From Corynebacterium kroppenstedtii (GTDB taxonomy: Bacteria > Actinomycetota > Actinomycetes > Mycobacteriales > Mycobacteriaceae): a stretch of DNA of 64,000 bases. Under the pieces are notes generated by a model. That model did not search any database and was not told the DNA's origin. It saw nothing but the letters and a program-made list of their open reading frames with translations. This document shows positions 1 to 9,271 of this stretch, piece after piece. A program made the position numbers and the translations under genes. How positions within the stretch are numbered: the first letter of the stretch is position 1; the number at the start of each line of letters is the position of its first letter. The stretch spans positions 1,364,001 through 1,428,000 of the forward strand of contig NZ_CP069792.1 of NCBI RefSeq assembly GCF_016894245.1. Direction: 5' to 3'.

Positions 1-141
1 ATTGCCATGAGAAGCGGAACTATCCTGAGAATGATCCGCCCAGTCGGCAGCTAGCGTCAGAGCTGGGACGTCGTTAATGCGGTCATCGGCGGACAAAGGG
101 CGCAGATAAAAGCGGCCACCGTTCAATTGCATGGGTTCCAT
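1..141 (-). CDS. Acetyltransferase-like protein, N-terminal part (runs off the window)
   Basis: An open frame on the minus strand starts with ATG at 141 and stays open to the left edge (47 codons). It begins MEPMQLNGGRFYLRPLSADD, which resembles the start of GNAT-type N-acetyltransferases, where a first beta strand is followed by a 'LRPL..DD' segment. No catalytic region is visible because the gene is cut. There is no clear ribosome-binding site; the in-frame ATG at 132 is an alternative start. The family call rests only on this short N-terminus. Confidence 0.4.
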   Translation of the reverse strand, partial: MEPMQLNGGRFYLRPLSADDRINDVPALTLAADWADHSQDSSASHGN

Positions 142-503
142 GAGAGTCAATTTTAGGAGGCAGTGTGAAGCTCAGCGTAGCGTCGTCGAGTGACATTGAG
201 CGCATGGTGAGACCAAACGTTATTTGTAGCAGCTTTTAGTATGGCAATGCTCCTTACCGCCTTTACCAGTGGGGTCAGGAATATCGACAAATCAGGCATT
301 TTTGGCGCTGCGTATTTTTCCGCCATTAATGACGGTAGCGGGACATATCCAATTCAATTCGGCGCCAGAATTTACTTCAACCTCATCGCCTATACACGGT
401 GGTTGTAGTTTTCTTGTTCCTTTTGCTTTTTGCTATCCGCAGATTCATGGTGCCACCCGCTAAGAGCATGAGCATGGAAGGCTACAAGCGCGAGCATAAA
501 AGT
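142..503. other. Non-coding gap without a recognised gene
   Basis: This stretch of about 360 bases lies between the partial gene on the left and the stop codon of the DUF1707 protein. The only hint of translation is a good Shine-Dalgarno-like AGGAGG at 155-160, followed by a GTG at 165 that opens only about two dozen codons on the plus strand. I do not recognise the product and treat it as unproven. No terminator or repeat stands out. Confidence 0.4.
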
Positions 504-1148
504 CTACAAGCGGCGTCGGCGAGTAGAAATTCCCTTCGCAGACTTCATCACAGTGTGCGCAAAATCCATGGCGGAACCCATCGCTTCGTGTTGGATTTCC
601 CGCCGACGTTGTTTCTGTTCTAGCTGCAGCTTCCGGCGCTCCAACTCCAGTTCTTCCTTTTGCAGCCGCAACTGATCGCGCTCCATTCGCTTCGCTTGAC
701 GAATCCGCGACGCGGTATGCCACGATTCCGGCCCAATCTTCATGATGTACAAAAGAATGAAAATCAGGGGAATCAAAAACAAAATTGGTGCCAACGCGCT
801 ACTAATTGCGACGGGAATAGCCAGGAGCGTTGATGACCCCAGTAATAACCCTAACCGGATATTCCGCCCGTACGACGCTGGAGGAAGTACAGTGCCATCG
901 GACAACGTCACCAGCGATTGAGAGCCCTTCGTGACGGTTGCAGACGGAAGGCCGGGCAAGTCTGTGAACAGGGCATTTAAGTCCTCATTGCTCAGCGCAG
1001 CAGAGGCTGCCGACACCCTCTGGTCATATTCGTCAATCGTCAAACGGCCTTGCGAGAAGTGGATGCCCAATAACTCGATGGCATGCTGGCGATCCTCATC
1101 GCTTACTCGGTAGGTGCCCGAAGGGAAAGGCCCCGTGTTGGTAGGCAT
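504..1148 (-). CDS. DUF1707 domain membrane protein
   Basis: A 214-residue protein. The first 60 or so residues match the DUF1707 (SHOCT-like) pattern seen in many actinobacterial proteins: RVSDEDRQHAIELLGIHF, then a G-R-L-T-I-DEYDQRV segment and a DLPGLP motif. Residues of about 100-140 form one long or two closely spaced membrane segments. The C-terminal 70 residues are rich in Glu, Gln, Arg and Lys and should form a coiled coil. Function is unknown; DUF1707 proteins are often small membrane-associated factors near envelope genes. It is transcribed alone. The family call is firm and the role is not. Confidence 0.75.
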   Translation of the reverse strand: MPTNTGPFPSGTYRVSDEDRQHAIELLGIHFSQGRLTIDEYDQRVSAASAALSNEDLNALFTDLPGLPSATVTKGSQSLVTLSDGTVLPPASYGRNIRLGLLLGSSTLLAIPVAISSALAPILFLIPLIFILLYIMKIGPESWHTASRIRQAKRMERDQLRLQKEELELERRKLQLEQKQRRREIQHEAMGSAMDFAHTVMKSAKGISTRRRRL

Positions 1149-1244
1149 CCGAAGCGCTCCTTGGTGTCATCGGCGTCGTCACTGGTGGGGAAACCGGAGC
1201 TCATGCGCCGGACATCCCCTTATCTCTCAGGATAGCGGTACACG

Positions 1245-2729
1245 TCAAGATTGCGCAGCGGGATGATCACCGAAGCCGTCATCGTTAGCATCGGCTAGGC
1301 CATGGGATGACCCGCGCGGCGTGTCATGAGCCGTCGTGCCATCTTTGTGCGATGCGGGGGCCCGCGTACCGGTATTAAACATCAGGTTCAACACAATGGC
1401 AGCAACTGACCCAATGCAAATCCCGGACCCCAAGAAAGTCTGGGCCCACGCCGGCATCTGGGAAAACAACGTTGGGGACGTCGCCGGTAAGAGTGCTAGC
1501 GCTAACGGAATGGCGACGACCACAATGTTCGACGAATTAAATCGGACCGTAGATAAGGTCCGCACCCCCGACGCCGCCACCATTCCGAATAACGCAATAC
1601 CAGCGCCACCTAACACGGGTGCCGGAATAGCGGCCACCACGGACGCGGTCTTTGGGATCACACCGAGGACAATCAACATCCCGCCGGCAACCGACGTCAC
1701 CCACCGCGACCGCACACCAGTAATCGACAGCACGCCAATATTTTGGGCAAACGCGGTGTACTGGAACGTGTTGAAGACACCACCCAGCACAGTGGCAGCT
1801 CCGTCGGCACGGAGGCCGTCGGCTATTCTCTTGTCGTTAATGCGTGATTCGGTGATCTCCCCAATGGCTACGATGTCACCGGTGGCCTCCACCATGGTGA
1901 CCAGGGAAACGATGCACATTGCGCCGATGGCCGACGGAATAAAATGCGGCGCGCCAAAATAAAACGGCTGTGTGGCCCCGATCCACCGCGCGGACGTCGT
2001 GGAATCCCAGTTCACCATTCCCAGCGGAATACATGCCACCAGGCCGGATAGCATCCCCACCAATACAGAAATACGGGCAAGCCACGCGGGCCCCCAACGC
2101 TCAATCACGAGGATTAACACCAAGACGAAAGTAGCGATAAGCAGGTTCTTGCCTGTACCGAACTTGTGGGTGCCTTTCGCCTCGGACCCGCCACCAATCC
2201 ATTCGGCAGCCACTGGCATGAGAGTCGACCCAATAATCAATAGCACAGTTCCCGTGACCAGGGGCGGGAAGAGCCGTAACAAGCTAGAAAACAGCGGCGC
2301 GAAAATGATCATGAACAGACCGGAGGCAATCACCGATCCGTAGATGGCAGGCAGACCATAGTGTGACCCGATACTCACCATAGGGATTGCTGCAGAGAAG
2401 GTACACCCTTGGATTAGGGGCAGGCGGACACCGAACCGCCATAGACCGACAGACTGCACGATTGTTGCGATGCCCGCGACGAAGAGATCGGCGGCGATTA
2501 AGTGCGGAATGTCTGCCGATGACATCCGGCCGGCATCAACTAACGCATAGCCAACAAAAAGAGGCACAGCCACCGCACCCGCGTAGGCTGCTAGCACATG
2601 CTGGAAACCTAGGATGAGTGCTCTGACTGTGCCAGGCCAGGCGTCGACGGCGATTGCTTGGCCCGATGGGTTGGGGGAGTGGTTAGAATCCGAGCGTGAT
2701 GTGGTGTTAGCAGGGGAGCTCACACACAC
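1245..2729 (-). CDS. NCS2 family purine (xanthine/urate-type) permease
   Basis: A 494-residue polytopic membrane protein of the nucleobase:cation symporter-2 family. Diagnostic segments are LPLIQGCTFSAAIPMV (the substrate-side helix shared by xanthine and urate permeases), a VEATGDIVAIGE stretch and the FAQNIGVLSITGV motif, which matches the QN-x-G signature of NCS2 proteins. It probably imports xanthine, urate or a related purine with protons or sodium; substrate choice cannot be read from sequence. The N-terminal 35 residues are polar and variable, and the start is uncertain because GTG codons at 2729 and 2723 compete without a clear ribosome-binding site. It is followed at short distance by accBC on the same strand, with no obvious functional link. 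Confidence 0.85.
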   Translation of the reverse strand: MCVSSPANTTSRSDSNHSPNPSGQAIAVDAWPGTVRALILGFQHVLAAYAGAVAVPLFVGYALVDAGRMSSADIPHLIAADLFVAGIATIVQSVGLWRFGVRLPLIQGCTFSAAIPMVSIGSHYGLPAIYGSVIASGLFMIIFAPLFSSLLRLFPPLVTGTVLLIIGSTLMPVAAEWIGGGSEAKGTHKFGTGKNLLIATFVLVLILVIERWGPAWLARISVLVGMLSGLVACIPLGMVNWDSTTSARWIGATQPFYFGAPHFIPSAIGAMCIVSLVTMVEATGDIVAIGEITESRINDKRIADGLRADGAATVLGGVFNTFQYTAFAQNIGVLSITGVRSRWVTSVAGGMLIVLGVIPKTASVVAAIPAPVLGGAGIALFGMVAASGVRTLSTVRFNSSNIVVVAIPLALALLPATSPTLFSQMPAWAQTFLGSGICIGSVAAIVLNLMFNTGTRAPASHKDGTTAHDTPRGSSHGLADANDDGFGDHPAAQS

Positions 2730-2783
2730 TTAGGTTAGTCATGCACCCCCTGTCCACGTTCACTGCCCGCAGACCTCCACCGC

Positions 2784-4574
2784 CTACTTGAGCTCCATCA
2801 GCGGATCTCCCTTGGAGACACCCTTGCCCTCTTCCACGTCCAATCCAGTTACCGTACCGGACTTCGTGGCCTTCACAGGGTTCTCCATCTTCATGGCCTC
2901 CAGGACGACGACAGTCTCGCCTTCCTGGACTTCCTGGCCTTCCTCAACATTGACCTTGATAATGGTTCCCTGCATCGGGGCCACAACGGCATCGCCCGAC
3001 ACGGCCTTGCCGCCACCGCGACGCTTCTTTGACTTCTTCTTCTTAGCGCCCCCATTACCGCCACCAAGTGCCAGATCCCCCGGCAGCGCAACCTCAACCC
3101 GTCGGCCGTCGATTTCTACAACAACCTTCTGGGACGGGGTGGTGTCCTCATCCGCATCGGTGTCACCCGCGTACGGCTCGATGGGGTTGGTCTCCATCCA
3201 CTCTTGCTCAATCCACTTTGTGTAAATATCGAAGGAGGAGCCGTCGCCCACAAAGGCAGGGTTCTTTACAATGTGGCGGTCGAACGGAATAACCGTCGCC
3301 AAGCCTTCAACCTGGTACTCGTCTAGAGCACGGGCTGAGCGGGCAAGCGCCTGGTCGCGATCCTTACCCCACACGATGAGTTTGGCCAGCATCGAGTCAA
3401 ACTGGCCACCAATGACTTCGCCCTCATTAATGCCGGAATCCATACGGACACCCGGGCCAGAAGGCTCAACATACTTCGTGACCGTACCGGGAGCCGGCAT
3501 GAAGTTGCTGCCCGGATCCTCACCATTAATACGGAATTCAATGGCGTGGCCATTCGGAATAGGATCTTCCTTGCGCGACAATTCCTTACCCTCAGCGATG
3601 CGGAACTGCTCTTGGACAAGATCCCACCCGGTTACTTCTTCCGACACGGGGTGCTCCACCTGCAAACGGGTGTTCACCTCAAGGAAGGAAATCAGGCCAT
3701 CGTCGGCAACCATGTACTCCACGGTGCCAGCGCCGTAGTACCCAGCCTCACGGCAAATATCCTTCGCAGACTGGTGCAAACGCTCATTTTGCTCATCCGT
3801 CAAGAAGGGGGCGGGTGCCTCCTCGACGAGTTTCTGGAAACGACGCTGCAACGAGCAGTCACGGGTGGAGACCACCACGTAGTTGCCATGCATGTCCGCC
3901 ACTACCTGGCATTCCACGTGACGAGCCTTATCCAGATACCGCTCCACGAAGCACTCTGACCTACCGAACGCTGCCATGGACTCACGAACAGCGGAGTCGT
4001 AGAGATCACGAACCTCATCCAAGCTGTGAGCGACCTTCATACCACGGCCACCACCACCAAACGCCGCCTTAATCGCAATGGGAAGCCCATGCTCCTTGGC
4101 GAACGCGACAACCTCGTCCGCATCCTTGACGGGTTCCTTCGTCCCCGGAGCCATAGGAGCGTTAGCAGCAAGTGCGATATGACGAGCCGTCACCTTGTCG
4201 CCCAGCTTCCGAATTGATTCAGGAGACGGACCGATCCAGATTAAGCCAGCATTCTCGACGGCCTCCGCGAAGTCACCGTTCTCGGACAAGAAGCCATAAC
4301 CGGGGTGAATCGCATTCGCGCCCGATTTCTTCGCCGCGTCCAAAATCTTGTCGAAATTCAAGTAAGAATCCGCAGATGTTTGGCCGCCCAGTGCGAAGGC
4401 TTCGTCGGCAAGATGAACGAAAGGCGCCTCGGCATCAGGTTCGGCATACACCGCGACGCTGGGGATTCCAGCATCCTTCGCGGCGCGGATCACACGAACC
4501 GCGATCTCACCACGGTTGGCGACGAGAACTTTGGTGATTTTTTTGGTCTCGATTGTCTTACTGTCGGCGGACAC
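2784..4574 (-). CDS. accBC: Acyl-CoA carboxylase alpha subunit (biotin carboxylase plus biotin carrier)
   Basis: A 596-residue fusion of biotin carboxylase and biotin carboxyl carrier domains, the usual alpha chain of corynebacterial acetyl-CoA/acyl-CoA carboxylases. It opens with a [19 protein letters not shown] segment. The ATP-grasp glycine loop GGGGRGMK is present, as is the [14 protein letters not shown] active-site region. The carrier domain ends with EAMKMEN; the lysine (about residue 562) is the expected site of biotin attachment. A Lys/Gly-rich linker joins the halves. GTG at 4574 is preceded by a strong AGGAGG. It acts in the cytosol with AccD and AccE to make malonyl-CoA; both partner genes and the biotin ligase BirA are in this window. 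Confidence 0.95.
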   Translation of the reverse strand: MSADSKTIETKKITKVLVANRGEIAVRVIRAAKDAGIPSVAVYAEPDAEAPFVHLADEAFALGGQTSADSYLNFDKILDAAKKSGANAIHPGYGFLSENGDFAEAVENAGLIWIGPSPESIRKLGDKVTARHIALAANAPMAPGTKEPVKDADEVVAFAKEHGLPIAIKAAFGGGGRGMKVAHSLDEVRDLYDSAVRESMAAFGRSECFVERYLDKARHVECQVVADMHGNYVVVSTRDCSLQRRFQKLVEEAPAPFLTDEQNERLHQSAKDICREAGYYGAGTVEYMVADDGLISFLEVNTRLQVEHPVSEEVTGWDLVQEQFRIAEGKELSRKEDPIPNGHAIEFRINGEDPGSNFMPAPGTVTKYVEPSGPGVRMDSGINEGEVIGGQFDSMLAKLIVWGKDRDQALARSARALDEYQVEGLATVIPFDRHIVKNPAFVGDGSSFDIYTKWIEQEWMETNPIEPYAGDTDADEDTTPSQKVVVEIDGRRVEVALPGDLALGGGNGGAKKKKSKKRRGGGKAVSGDAVVAPMQGTIIKVNVEEGQEVQEGETVVVLEAMKMENPVKATKSGTVTGLDVEEGKGVSKGDPLMELK

Positions 4575-4933
4575 GAAACCCTCCTGTATTCGCTGTGCAA
4601 CTCTCGGCTGGTGTACATCGGTAGTCGGTCACGCGGGCAGGCCAGGGCTGGTAAACGATGTCAACACCCCATCATCAGGGCTCAAAGGTGCTCGCTGTCC
4701 AGTCAAGCGTGGGCGAACTCGCTGTAATCGTGTCCAGATGCACATATTCAATGGACAGCTTCAATTGTGGCACAGTGGTGACGAAGAACTGTGAACTTTA
4801 GCGGCTGTATTGCCCTCATTGGGGGGAATGATGAGGAAATAGCCAGTAACTGCACCACGTTAAATGCAAAATAAGTTCACTATGAATATCAATAAGGGGT
4901 AAATGTGGGGGTGGTAGCGATACGCGCTCTACA
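4575..4933. other. accBC upstream region
   Basis: About 360 bases between accBC and the sulfurtransferase gene, both on the minus strand. It must hold the accBC promoter, but I could not find a well-spaced -35/-10 pair. The only near-consensus hexamer is a TTGACA on the minus strand at 4659-4664 without a convincing -10 partner. Toward 4860-4915 the sequence becomes AT-rich. No gene is visible. Confidence 0.35.
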
Positions 4934-5812
4934 TCAGAGTGGGCGGTCACCCCGGGCGATCGGCATCCCGACCATATTTCCCCACTCAGCCCACGAGCCG
5001 TAATAGCTCTTCACGTCGTCCCAACCCAACAAATAACGCAACACGAACCATGTATGGGCACTGCGCTCACCCGTCACACAATAGGTCACCGTCGGGTTCG
5101 ACGAATCCAGCGTCCCAAAAATCTCCCGCAATTCATCCATGCTGCGGAAATTGCTATTCGGATACACCGTTGAGTCCCACGGGATATTCACCGCGCCGGG
5201 AATGTGGCCCGTCCGCAGCGTCAACTTCGCGGTTGAGGAAGAGGCGTCGTCGGAGGTTCCGCCACGGTATTCCTCGGGTGTTCGGACGTCGATAAGCTGG
5301 GATGATTCGTAGGATCCGCGCAAATCATCCACGGAGATCAGCCCGGTCGTGCACCTATCTGGTACGGGGTATGTGGATTCCGGGTTCTCTGGGACGGCGA
5401 ATGTTGTTTCCCGCTCGGCCCTGATCCACGCGTCCCGACCGCCGTTAAGCAGGCGGACATCCGGGTGCCCATAGAGTGTGAAAACCCAGAACGCGAAGGC
5501 TGCCCACCAGTTGGAATGGTCTCCATAAATGATGACCGTATCTTCTCGGTGGATCCCTTTATCGCGCATCAATTGTGCAAACGCTTCGGGGGAAATGACG
5601 TTTCTGGTTATCGGATCGGACAGGTCCCGACGCCAATCAATACGAATAGCCGTGGGAATGTGGCCGAGATCGTAGAGCAAACTGTCTTCGTCCGATTCGA
5701 CGACGCGAACGTCGGGGGTGCCCAATTTTGCCCCCAACCATTGTGAGGTAACAACTTTTTCCGGGTGGGCGTAATCCTGAAGTAATGGGTGGGGGTCAAG
5801 TGGCGCGGCCAT
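4934..5812 (-). CDS. sseA: Thiosulfate / 3-mercaptopyruvate sulfurtransferase (two rhodanese domains)
   Basis: A protein of about 292 residues with two rhodanese domains. The N-terminal domain (about residues 20-140) is the inactive structural half, with DLGHIPTAIRIDW. The C-terminal domain (about 165-290) carries the persulfide cysteine in YCVTGERSAHTWFVL, followed by the usual SYYGSWAEWGN ending. It transfers sulfur from thiosulfate or mercaptopyruvate to an acceptor such as cyanide or a thiol. ATG at 5812 is preferred because AGGA lies about nine bases upstream; a TTG at 5821 would put the ribosome-binding site too close. Location next to accBC matches the arrangement I remember in mycobacteria and other corynebacteria. 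Confidence 0.88.
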   Translation of the reverse strand: MAAPLDPHPLLQDYAHPEKVVTSQWLGAKLGTPDVRVVESDEDSLLYDLGHIPTAIRIDWRRDLSDPITRNVISPEAFAQLMRDKGIHREDTVIIYGDHSNWWAAFAFWVFTLYGHPDVRLLNGGRDAWIRAERETTFAVPENPESTYPVPDRCTTGLISVDDLRGSYESSQLIDVRTPEEYRGGTSDDASSSTAKLTLRTGHIPGAVNIPWDSTVYPNSNFRSMDELREIFGTLDSSNPTVTYCVTGERSAHTWFVLRYLLGWDDVKSYYGSWAEWGNMVGMPIARGDRPL

Positions 5813-6167
5813 GGTTCCCAATCCTATAAGAAACCGGGGGTGGGGGAAGTGGACAGTGGGTAGCTATCCCTTCTATGCAAGTAACTGCGGTGCAATATAA
5901 CCGCACTCGGGGGTGAAAACAGGTGGTGTTATTTCCCACAGCTCAATATCCAGCGTGACTAGGGGAGGTCTATTAGTGTTTTAGCTGGTACATCCATTAA
6001 TTCAGGGCTTGTGCAGTAGGGATTAGAGGACTCTGAAGATGGTAGTGACCTGCACCCACACCACATGGGGGTGCGAGACGTAGACAACGCTCACCCTATA
6101 TCCCACAGCGGAGAGCCAGATTTACGTCGATAACACCAACCGACGGCAATACCGAGGAGAATAGCCA
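5813..6167. other. Divergent intergenic region upstream of sulfurtransferase and ATP-grasp genes
   Basis: About 355 bases between two divergent genes. It contains an inverted repeat with arms GCACCC (6052-6057) and GGGTGC (6069-6074), separated by 11 bases. This could be an operator or a leader hairpin for the rightward gene. A TATAT-type AT-rich stretch around 6098 may be a -10 element for the rightward gene. No open frame of note. Confidence 0.35.
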
Positions 6168-7232
6168 GTGCAGAAGAACATTGTTGTGTTCGAAGTTGAA
6201 GGCGGAAACGACAAGGGACCCGATGGTCACCGTAAAGACACGATGCCCATCGTTAACGCAATTAAAGCTCACGACGGCTGGGATTCGGAGGTCATCTACT
6301 ACGACAACACCAAGGCCGACGACATCTTCGAGAAAGTATCCAAGTCCTCAGGCGGCTACATTTCTCGAGTGAACCCCGGCAATATTCCCGGTGGTGAAAA
6401 GGGCTACTTCGACTTGCTCACCCGTCTGAGCGACGCCGGCCTCGTTGGCATGTCAAGCCCCGAGAAGATGATGGACTATGGCGCAAAAGATGCGCTGGTG
6501 AAGCTCAACGACACGTCGCTGGTGCCCTCAGACACGGCTGCGTACTACGACGTTGAGAGCTTCCACGAGACCTTCCCGAAGTCGCTCTCATACGGCGAGC
6601 GCGTGCTTAAGCAGAACCGCGGATCCACGGGTTCCGGCATCTGGCGTGTTCGTATCGAAGACAAGGAACTCGCTGACTCCGTTGAGCCGGGCACCGCTCT
6701 TCCGCTCGACACCATGCTGGTCTGCACGGAAGCCGTCGACAACCACACTGAGCACAAGAAGCTCGGCGAGTTCATGGACTTCTGTGACCAATACATCGTC
6801 GGCGATAACGGCATGCTCGTGGACATGCGCTTCATGCCCCGCATCGTGGAGGGCGAAATCCGCATCCTCCTGGTCGGCGACAAGCCCGTCTTCGTTGTTC
6901 ACAAGAAGCCAGCTGCAGGTGGTGAAAACTTCTCGGCCACCCTGTTCTCTGGCGCGCAGTACACTTACGACAAGCCGGAAGAGTGGCAGGACCTAATCGA
7001 CGAATTCGCTGCTGTCCGCCCCGTCATTGCCGACAAGTTGGGTGGCGACGGCAACGTGCCGCTGATCTGGACCGCAGACTTCATGCTTGACGACGGTGAG
7101 AACGGCGAGGACACTTACGTCCTGGGCGAAATCAACTGCTCGTGCGTGGGATTCACCTCTGAGCTGGACATGGGCATCCAGGAAATGGTTGCTGATGAAG
7201 CAATCCGTCGCGTTGAGGAAGCCAACGCCTAA
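6168..7232 (+). CDS. Orphan ATP-grasp protein (Cj0069-like family)
   Basis: A 354-residue soluble protein beginning KNIVVFEVEGGNDKGPDGHR. I recognise the overall pattern as that annotated 'Cj0069 family', an ATP-grasp protein of unknown substrate. Supporting features are a central RVLKQNRGSTGSGIWRV segment (a Gly/Ser-rich loop typical of ATP-grasp domains), an acidic patch around LVDMRFMPRIVEGEIRIL, and a C-terminal YVLGEINCSCVGF with the Glu-x-Asn pair that binds Mg-ATP in such enzymes. It probably ligates a carboxylate to an amine or thiol. GTG at 6168 has GAGGAG upstream. It stands alone in its orientation, so context gives no substrate. Confidence 0.65.
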   Translation: MQKNIVVFEVEGGNDKGPDGHRKDTMPIVNAIKAHDGWDSEVIYYDNTKADDIFEKVSKSSGGYISRVNPGNIPGGEKGYFDLLTRLSDAGLVGMSSPEKMMDYGAKDALVKLNDTSLVPSDTAAYYDVESFHETFPKSLSYGERVLKQNRGSTGSGIWRVRIEDKELADSVEPGTALPLDTMLVCTEAVDNHTEHKKLGEFMDFCDQYIVGDNGMLVDMRFMPRIVEGEIRILLVGDKPVFVVHKKPAAGGENFSATLFSGAQYTYDKPEEWQDLIDEFAAVRPVIADKLGGDGNVPLIWTADFMLDDGENGEDTYVLGEINCSCVGFTSELDMGIQEMVADEAIRRVEEANA

Positions 7233-7258
7233 GAGCTCTGTCTTGTTTTAACAATCTG

Positions 7259-7285
7259 CCCCCATCGATGTGTTAACGGTGGGGG
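7259..7285 (+). terminator. Possible terminator of the ATP-grasp gene
   Basis: An inverted repeat, CCCCCA at 7259-7264 and TGGGGG at 7280-7285 with a 15-base loop, sits just after the stop codon at 7232 and between convergent genes. It is not followed by a T-run, so it is a weak candidate for an intrinsic terminator. Confidence 0.35.
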
Positions 7286-7357
7286 TAATTGGTTTGTGTG
7301 TGGCAGCGTTATATTGCCGCTTTATCATCCTTTTTATATGGCGTTTTGTAAATGGCG

Positions 7358-8008
7358 TTATTGCTGCTTGGGTGTGCGACGAGCTTTGTGGCGTAACCAC
7401 CACACGCGGGCAGCGCCGAAAATGGACAGCGCAATGACGAGGCCGATGTTGCCAAAGACGTCGAGGATGACGACGCCGATACCGCTCTGGCCGGTCGGGT
7501 CCTGATGCGCAAGGTAGATGAACGGGATGGCGAACCCGGCGTAAATTCCCGCCGCGGCTGCATATGCACCCGTGTAGATACGCGGTGTGAGGCAGGACAG
7601 GGCAGATGCCGATCCCACCACCAGAATCATGACGGCAACTATTTGGTAGGGCGCGGTGTCCGTCGGAGGAGGCCATGTTGGTGTTGTCGTCGGTGACCAG
7701 GTTAAACACACACCAGCAGACACCAGGGACGCCACGATTGACCAGAAGAAAACGGTGAACTCTCGTGTCGCGGGGACGGCGGTTGCGGTAGCTGTGGCAC
7801 CATCCGGGGCTTTATATGCCTCGCGGTGTTCTGCTCGAGCGCGTGATGCTACGTCCTCCGCTGCCTGAGCGCCGGGTTGGTTATACGGTGCTTCACGTCG
7901 GTGAGGTGCTCGACCCGCTGTCTCAATCCTGTAGGTGGCGCGGATAATGACGTACCACACCATCAGCGGAAGCCCGAGAAGGAATAAGACACTGAGTAGA
8001 ACTGACAT
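7358..8008 (-). CDS. Multi-pass membrane protein of unknown function
   Basis: A 216-residue protein with an N-terminal membrane helix (about residues 2-24), a polar, Arg/Ala-rich cytoplasmic stretch (25-80), then four more hydrophobic segments (about 83-105, 120-140, 145-165, 178-200) and a basic tail, HKARRTPKQQ. I do not recognise a family. GGGAG lies about nine bases before ATG at 8008. It follows the DUF3151 gene by only 22 bases on the same strand, so the two are probably one operon. Confidence 0.6.
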   Translation of the reverse strand: MSVLLSVLFLLGLPLMVWYVIIRATYRIETAGRAPHRREAPYNQPGAQAAEDVASRARAEHREAYKAPDGATATATAVPATREFTVFFWSIVASLVSAGVCLTWSPTTTPTWPPPTDTAPYQIVAVMILVVGSASALSCLTPRIYTGAYAAAAGIYAGFAIPFIYLAHQDPTGQSGIGVVILDVFGNIGLVIALSIFGAARVWWLRHKARRTPKQQ

Positions 8009-8030
8009 TAGCTGTCACTCCCTATCTCAT

Positions 8031-8498
8031 CTACTCTGTGTCGAGCTGATCGTCGATCAGCGATGAAACGCATGAGGGATCGGAGTCCTCGAGCAGTTTT
8101 CGGCAGCGGTCGTATTCGTTATTTTCCCCGATAGCCCGGGCAGCTAGCGCAAGAGCAGCAATAGCCCGGAGAACCCCACGGTTCGGCTCATGAGACCACG
8201 GCACCCGGCCCCAACCTTTCCACCCGTTCGCACGCAAGGCGTCAAGGCCACGGTGATAACCAGTCCGCGCATACGCGTAGGCTGCAACGGCCGCGTCGAG
8301 ATGGTCATCTGAATTTTGAGCAGCGGTCGCGTCTACGGAACGCAGTGCATCTTCGGCAAGTTCTGCCCATGCGAGTGAACTTGTGGGCACACTGACGATG
8401 ACGTCGTTGAGGTTCTTCCCTTCTTCAATCAGCGTCGCCGCGGGATCGGCGGGTAGTTCGACGGGCGCGGGGGCTAGGAAATCACGGTGCTCACTCAT
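8031..8498 (-). CDS. DUF3151 family protein
   Basis: A 155-residue soluble protein. The family signature is clear: PTSSLAWAELAEDAL, then AYAYARTGYHRGLDALRANG, then WKGWGRVPWSHEPNRGVLRA and a C-terminal RCRKLLEDSDPSCV. The family is confined to actinobacteria and looks like a short helical-repeat (TPR-like) protein; the function is unknown. The length is close to the family norm. It is the first gene of a two-gene unit with the membrane protein at 7358-8008. Confidence 0.85.
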   Translation of the reverse strand: MSEHRDFLAPAPVELPADPAATLIEEGKNLNDVIVSVPTSSLAWAELAEDALRSVDATAAQNSDDHLDAAVAAYAYARTGYHRGLDALRANGWKGWGRVPWSHEPNRGVLRAIAALALAARAIGENNEYDRCRKLLEDSDPSCVSSLIDDQLDTE

Positions 8499-8611
8499 AA
8501 GCTCAGTTTAAATGCGCCTACATAACAATGCTAGGGACTGGGTTGCCTGCCCTTCGGCGCGTCCGTGGCTCCGTCGTCAGCTAAACCATTATTTACTGAG
8601 CGCCAGGGGTG

Positions 8612-9271
8612 CTAACTAGCGCTAGTAGTGCTGTTCCCCGGTCCGATTCCGTGTTCAATACCGGCAATGATGAATTCAACTTTACTTTCCAGAAAACCTG
8701 TTCCTGGCATGTCTTTCATACCGAAGACATCATCGTGGTCATCAGCCGATGTGGTGTACCGGTCAAGCGGAGTTTCTCCAGTGTCGTCGGTTCTCGTGAA
8801 GGACTGCATCTGAATAAAGGTGGTGATGGTGATGTCGCCAATAAAGTCCACGGCGAACGATGCGCACGGGAATCCGCCGGGAATATTGAGGCGAACAAGC
8901 CGGTCAATGAGCCTCCTGAAGCCAGGCAGAACACCGATAATCGCCTCGGGTTTGGTCATAATGACCGTGGGTGCCTCGGGGTAACGCGAAAACAGGTCCC
9001 ATGATCGCGAGCTAAACAGTCTTAAGGCGTCCTGCCACGTCGTGGCCACGGCCGGGTCATTGATGTGCTCGGCAAGCTTTTGCATCGCCGCTGCTTGGAG
9101 CTCGTCTCGGGAGGAAAACATCCGATACAGCGCCGGGGGTTTAATTCCTAGTTTGTCGGCAACACCCCGGAGACTAAAAGTAGCGACGCCTTCCTCGAGT
9201 GCGGCTTGTATAGCTTGTTCTTTATCGAAGACGGGTTTGCGACCGGGCCCGGGACTCAAATTAGTGACCAT
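8612..9271 (-). CDS. TetR family transcriptional regulator
   Basis: About 219 residues. An N-terminal helix-turn-helix is seen at about residues 12-60: KEQAIQAALEEGVATFSLRGVADKLGIKPPALYRMFSSRDEL is the standard TetR/AcrR pattern. The rest is a helical ligand-binding domain of unknown specificity. The start chosen, ATG at 9271, overlaps the end of the preceding ABC transporter gene by 16 bases, which suggests translational coupling. An upstream ATG at 9298 is possible but has no ribosome-binding site. As last gene of the exporter operon it is a natural candidate to control that operon or sense its substrate. Confidence 0.85.
   Translation of the reverse strand: MVTNLSPGPGRKPVFDKEQAIQAALEEGVATFSLRGVADKLGIKPPALYRMFSSRDELQAAAMQKLAEHINDPAVATTWQDALRLFSSRSWDLFSRYPEAPTVIMTKPEAIIGVLPGFRRLIDRLVRLNIPGGFPCASFAVDFIGDITITTFIQMQSFTRTDDTGETPLDRYTTSADDHDDVFGMKDMPGTGFLESKVEFIIAGIEHGIGPGNSTTSAS

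Noticed and set aside
2730..2738. TTAGGTTAG, half of a DtxR iron box, just upstream of the NCS2 permease
   Set aside because: The second half (CTAACCTAA) is missing, so there is no palindrome. A 9-base half-site can occur by chance.
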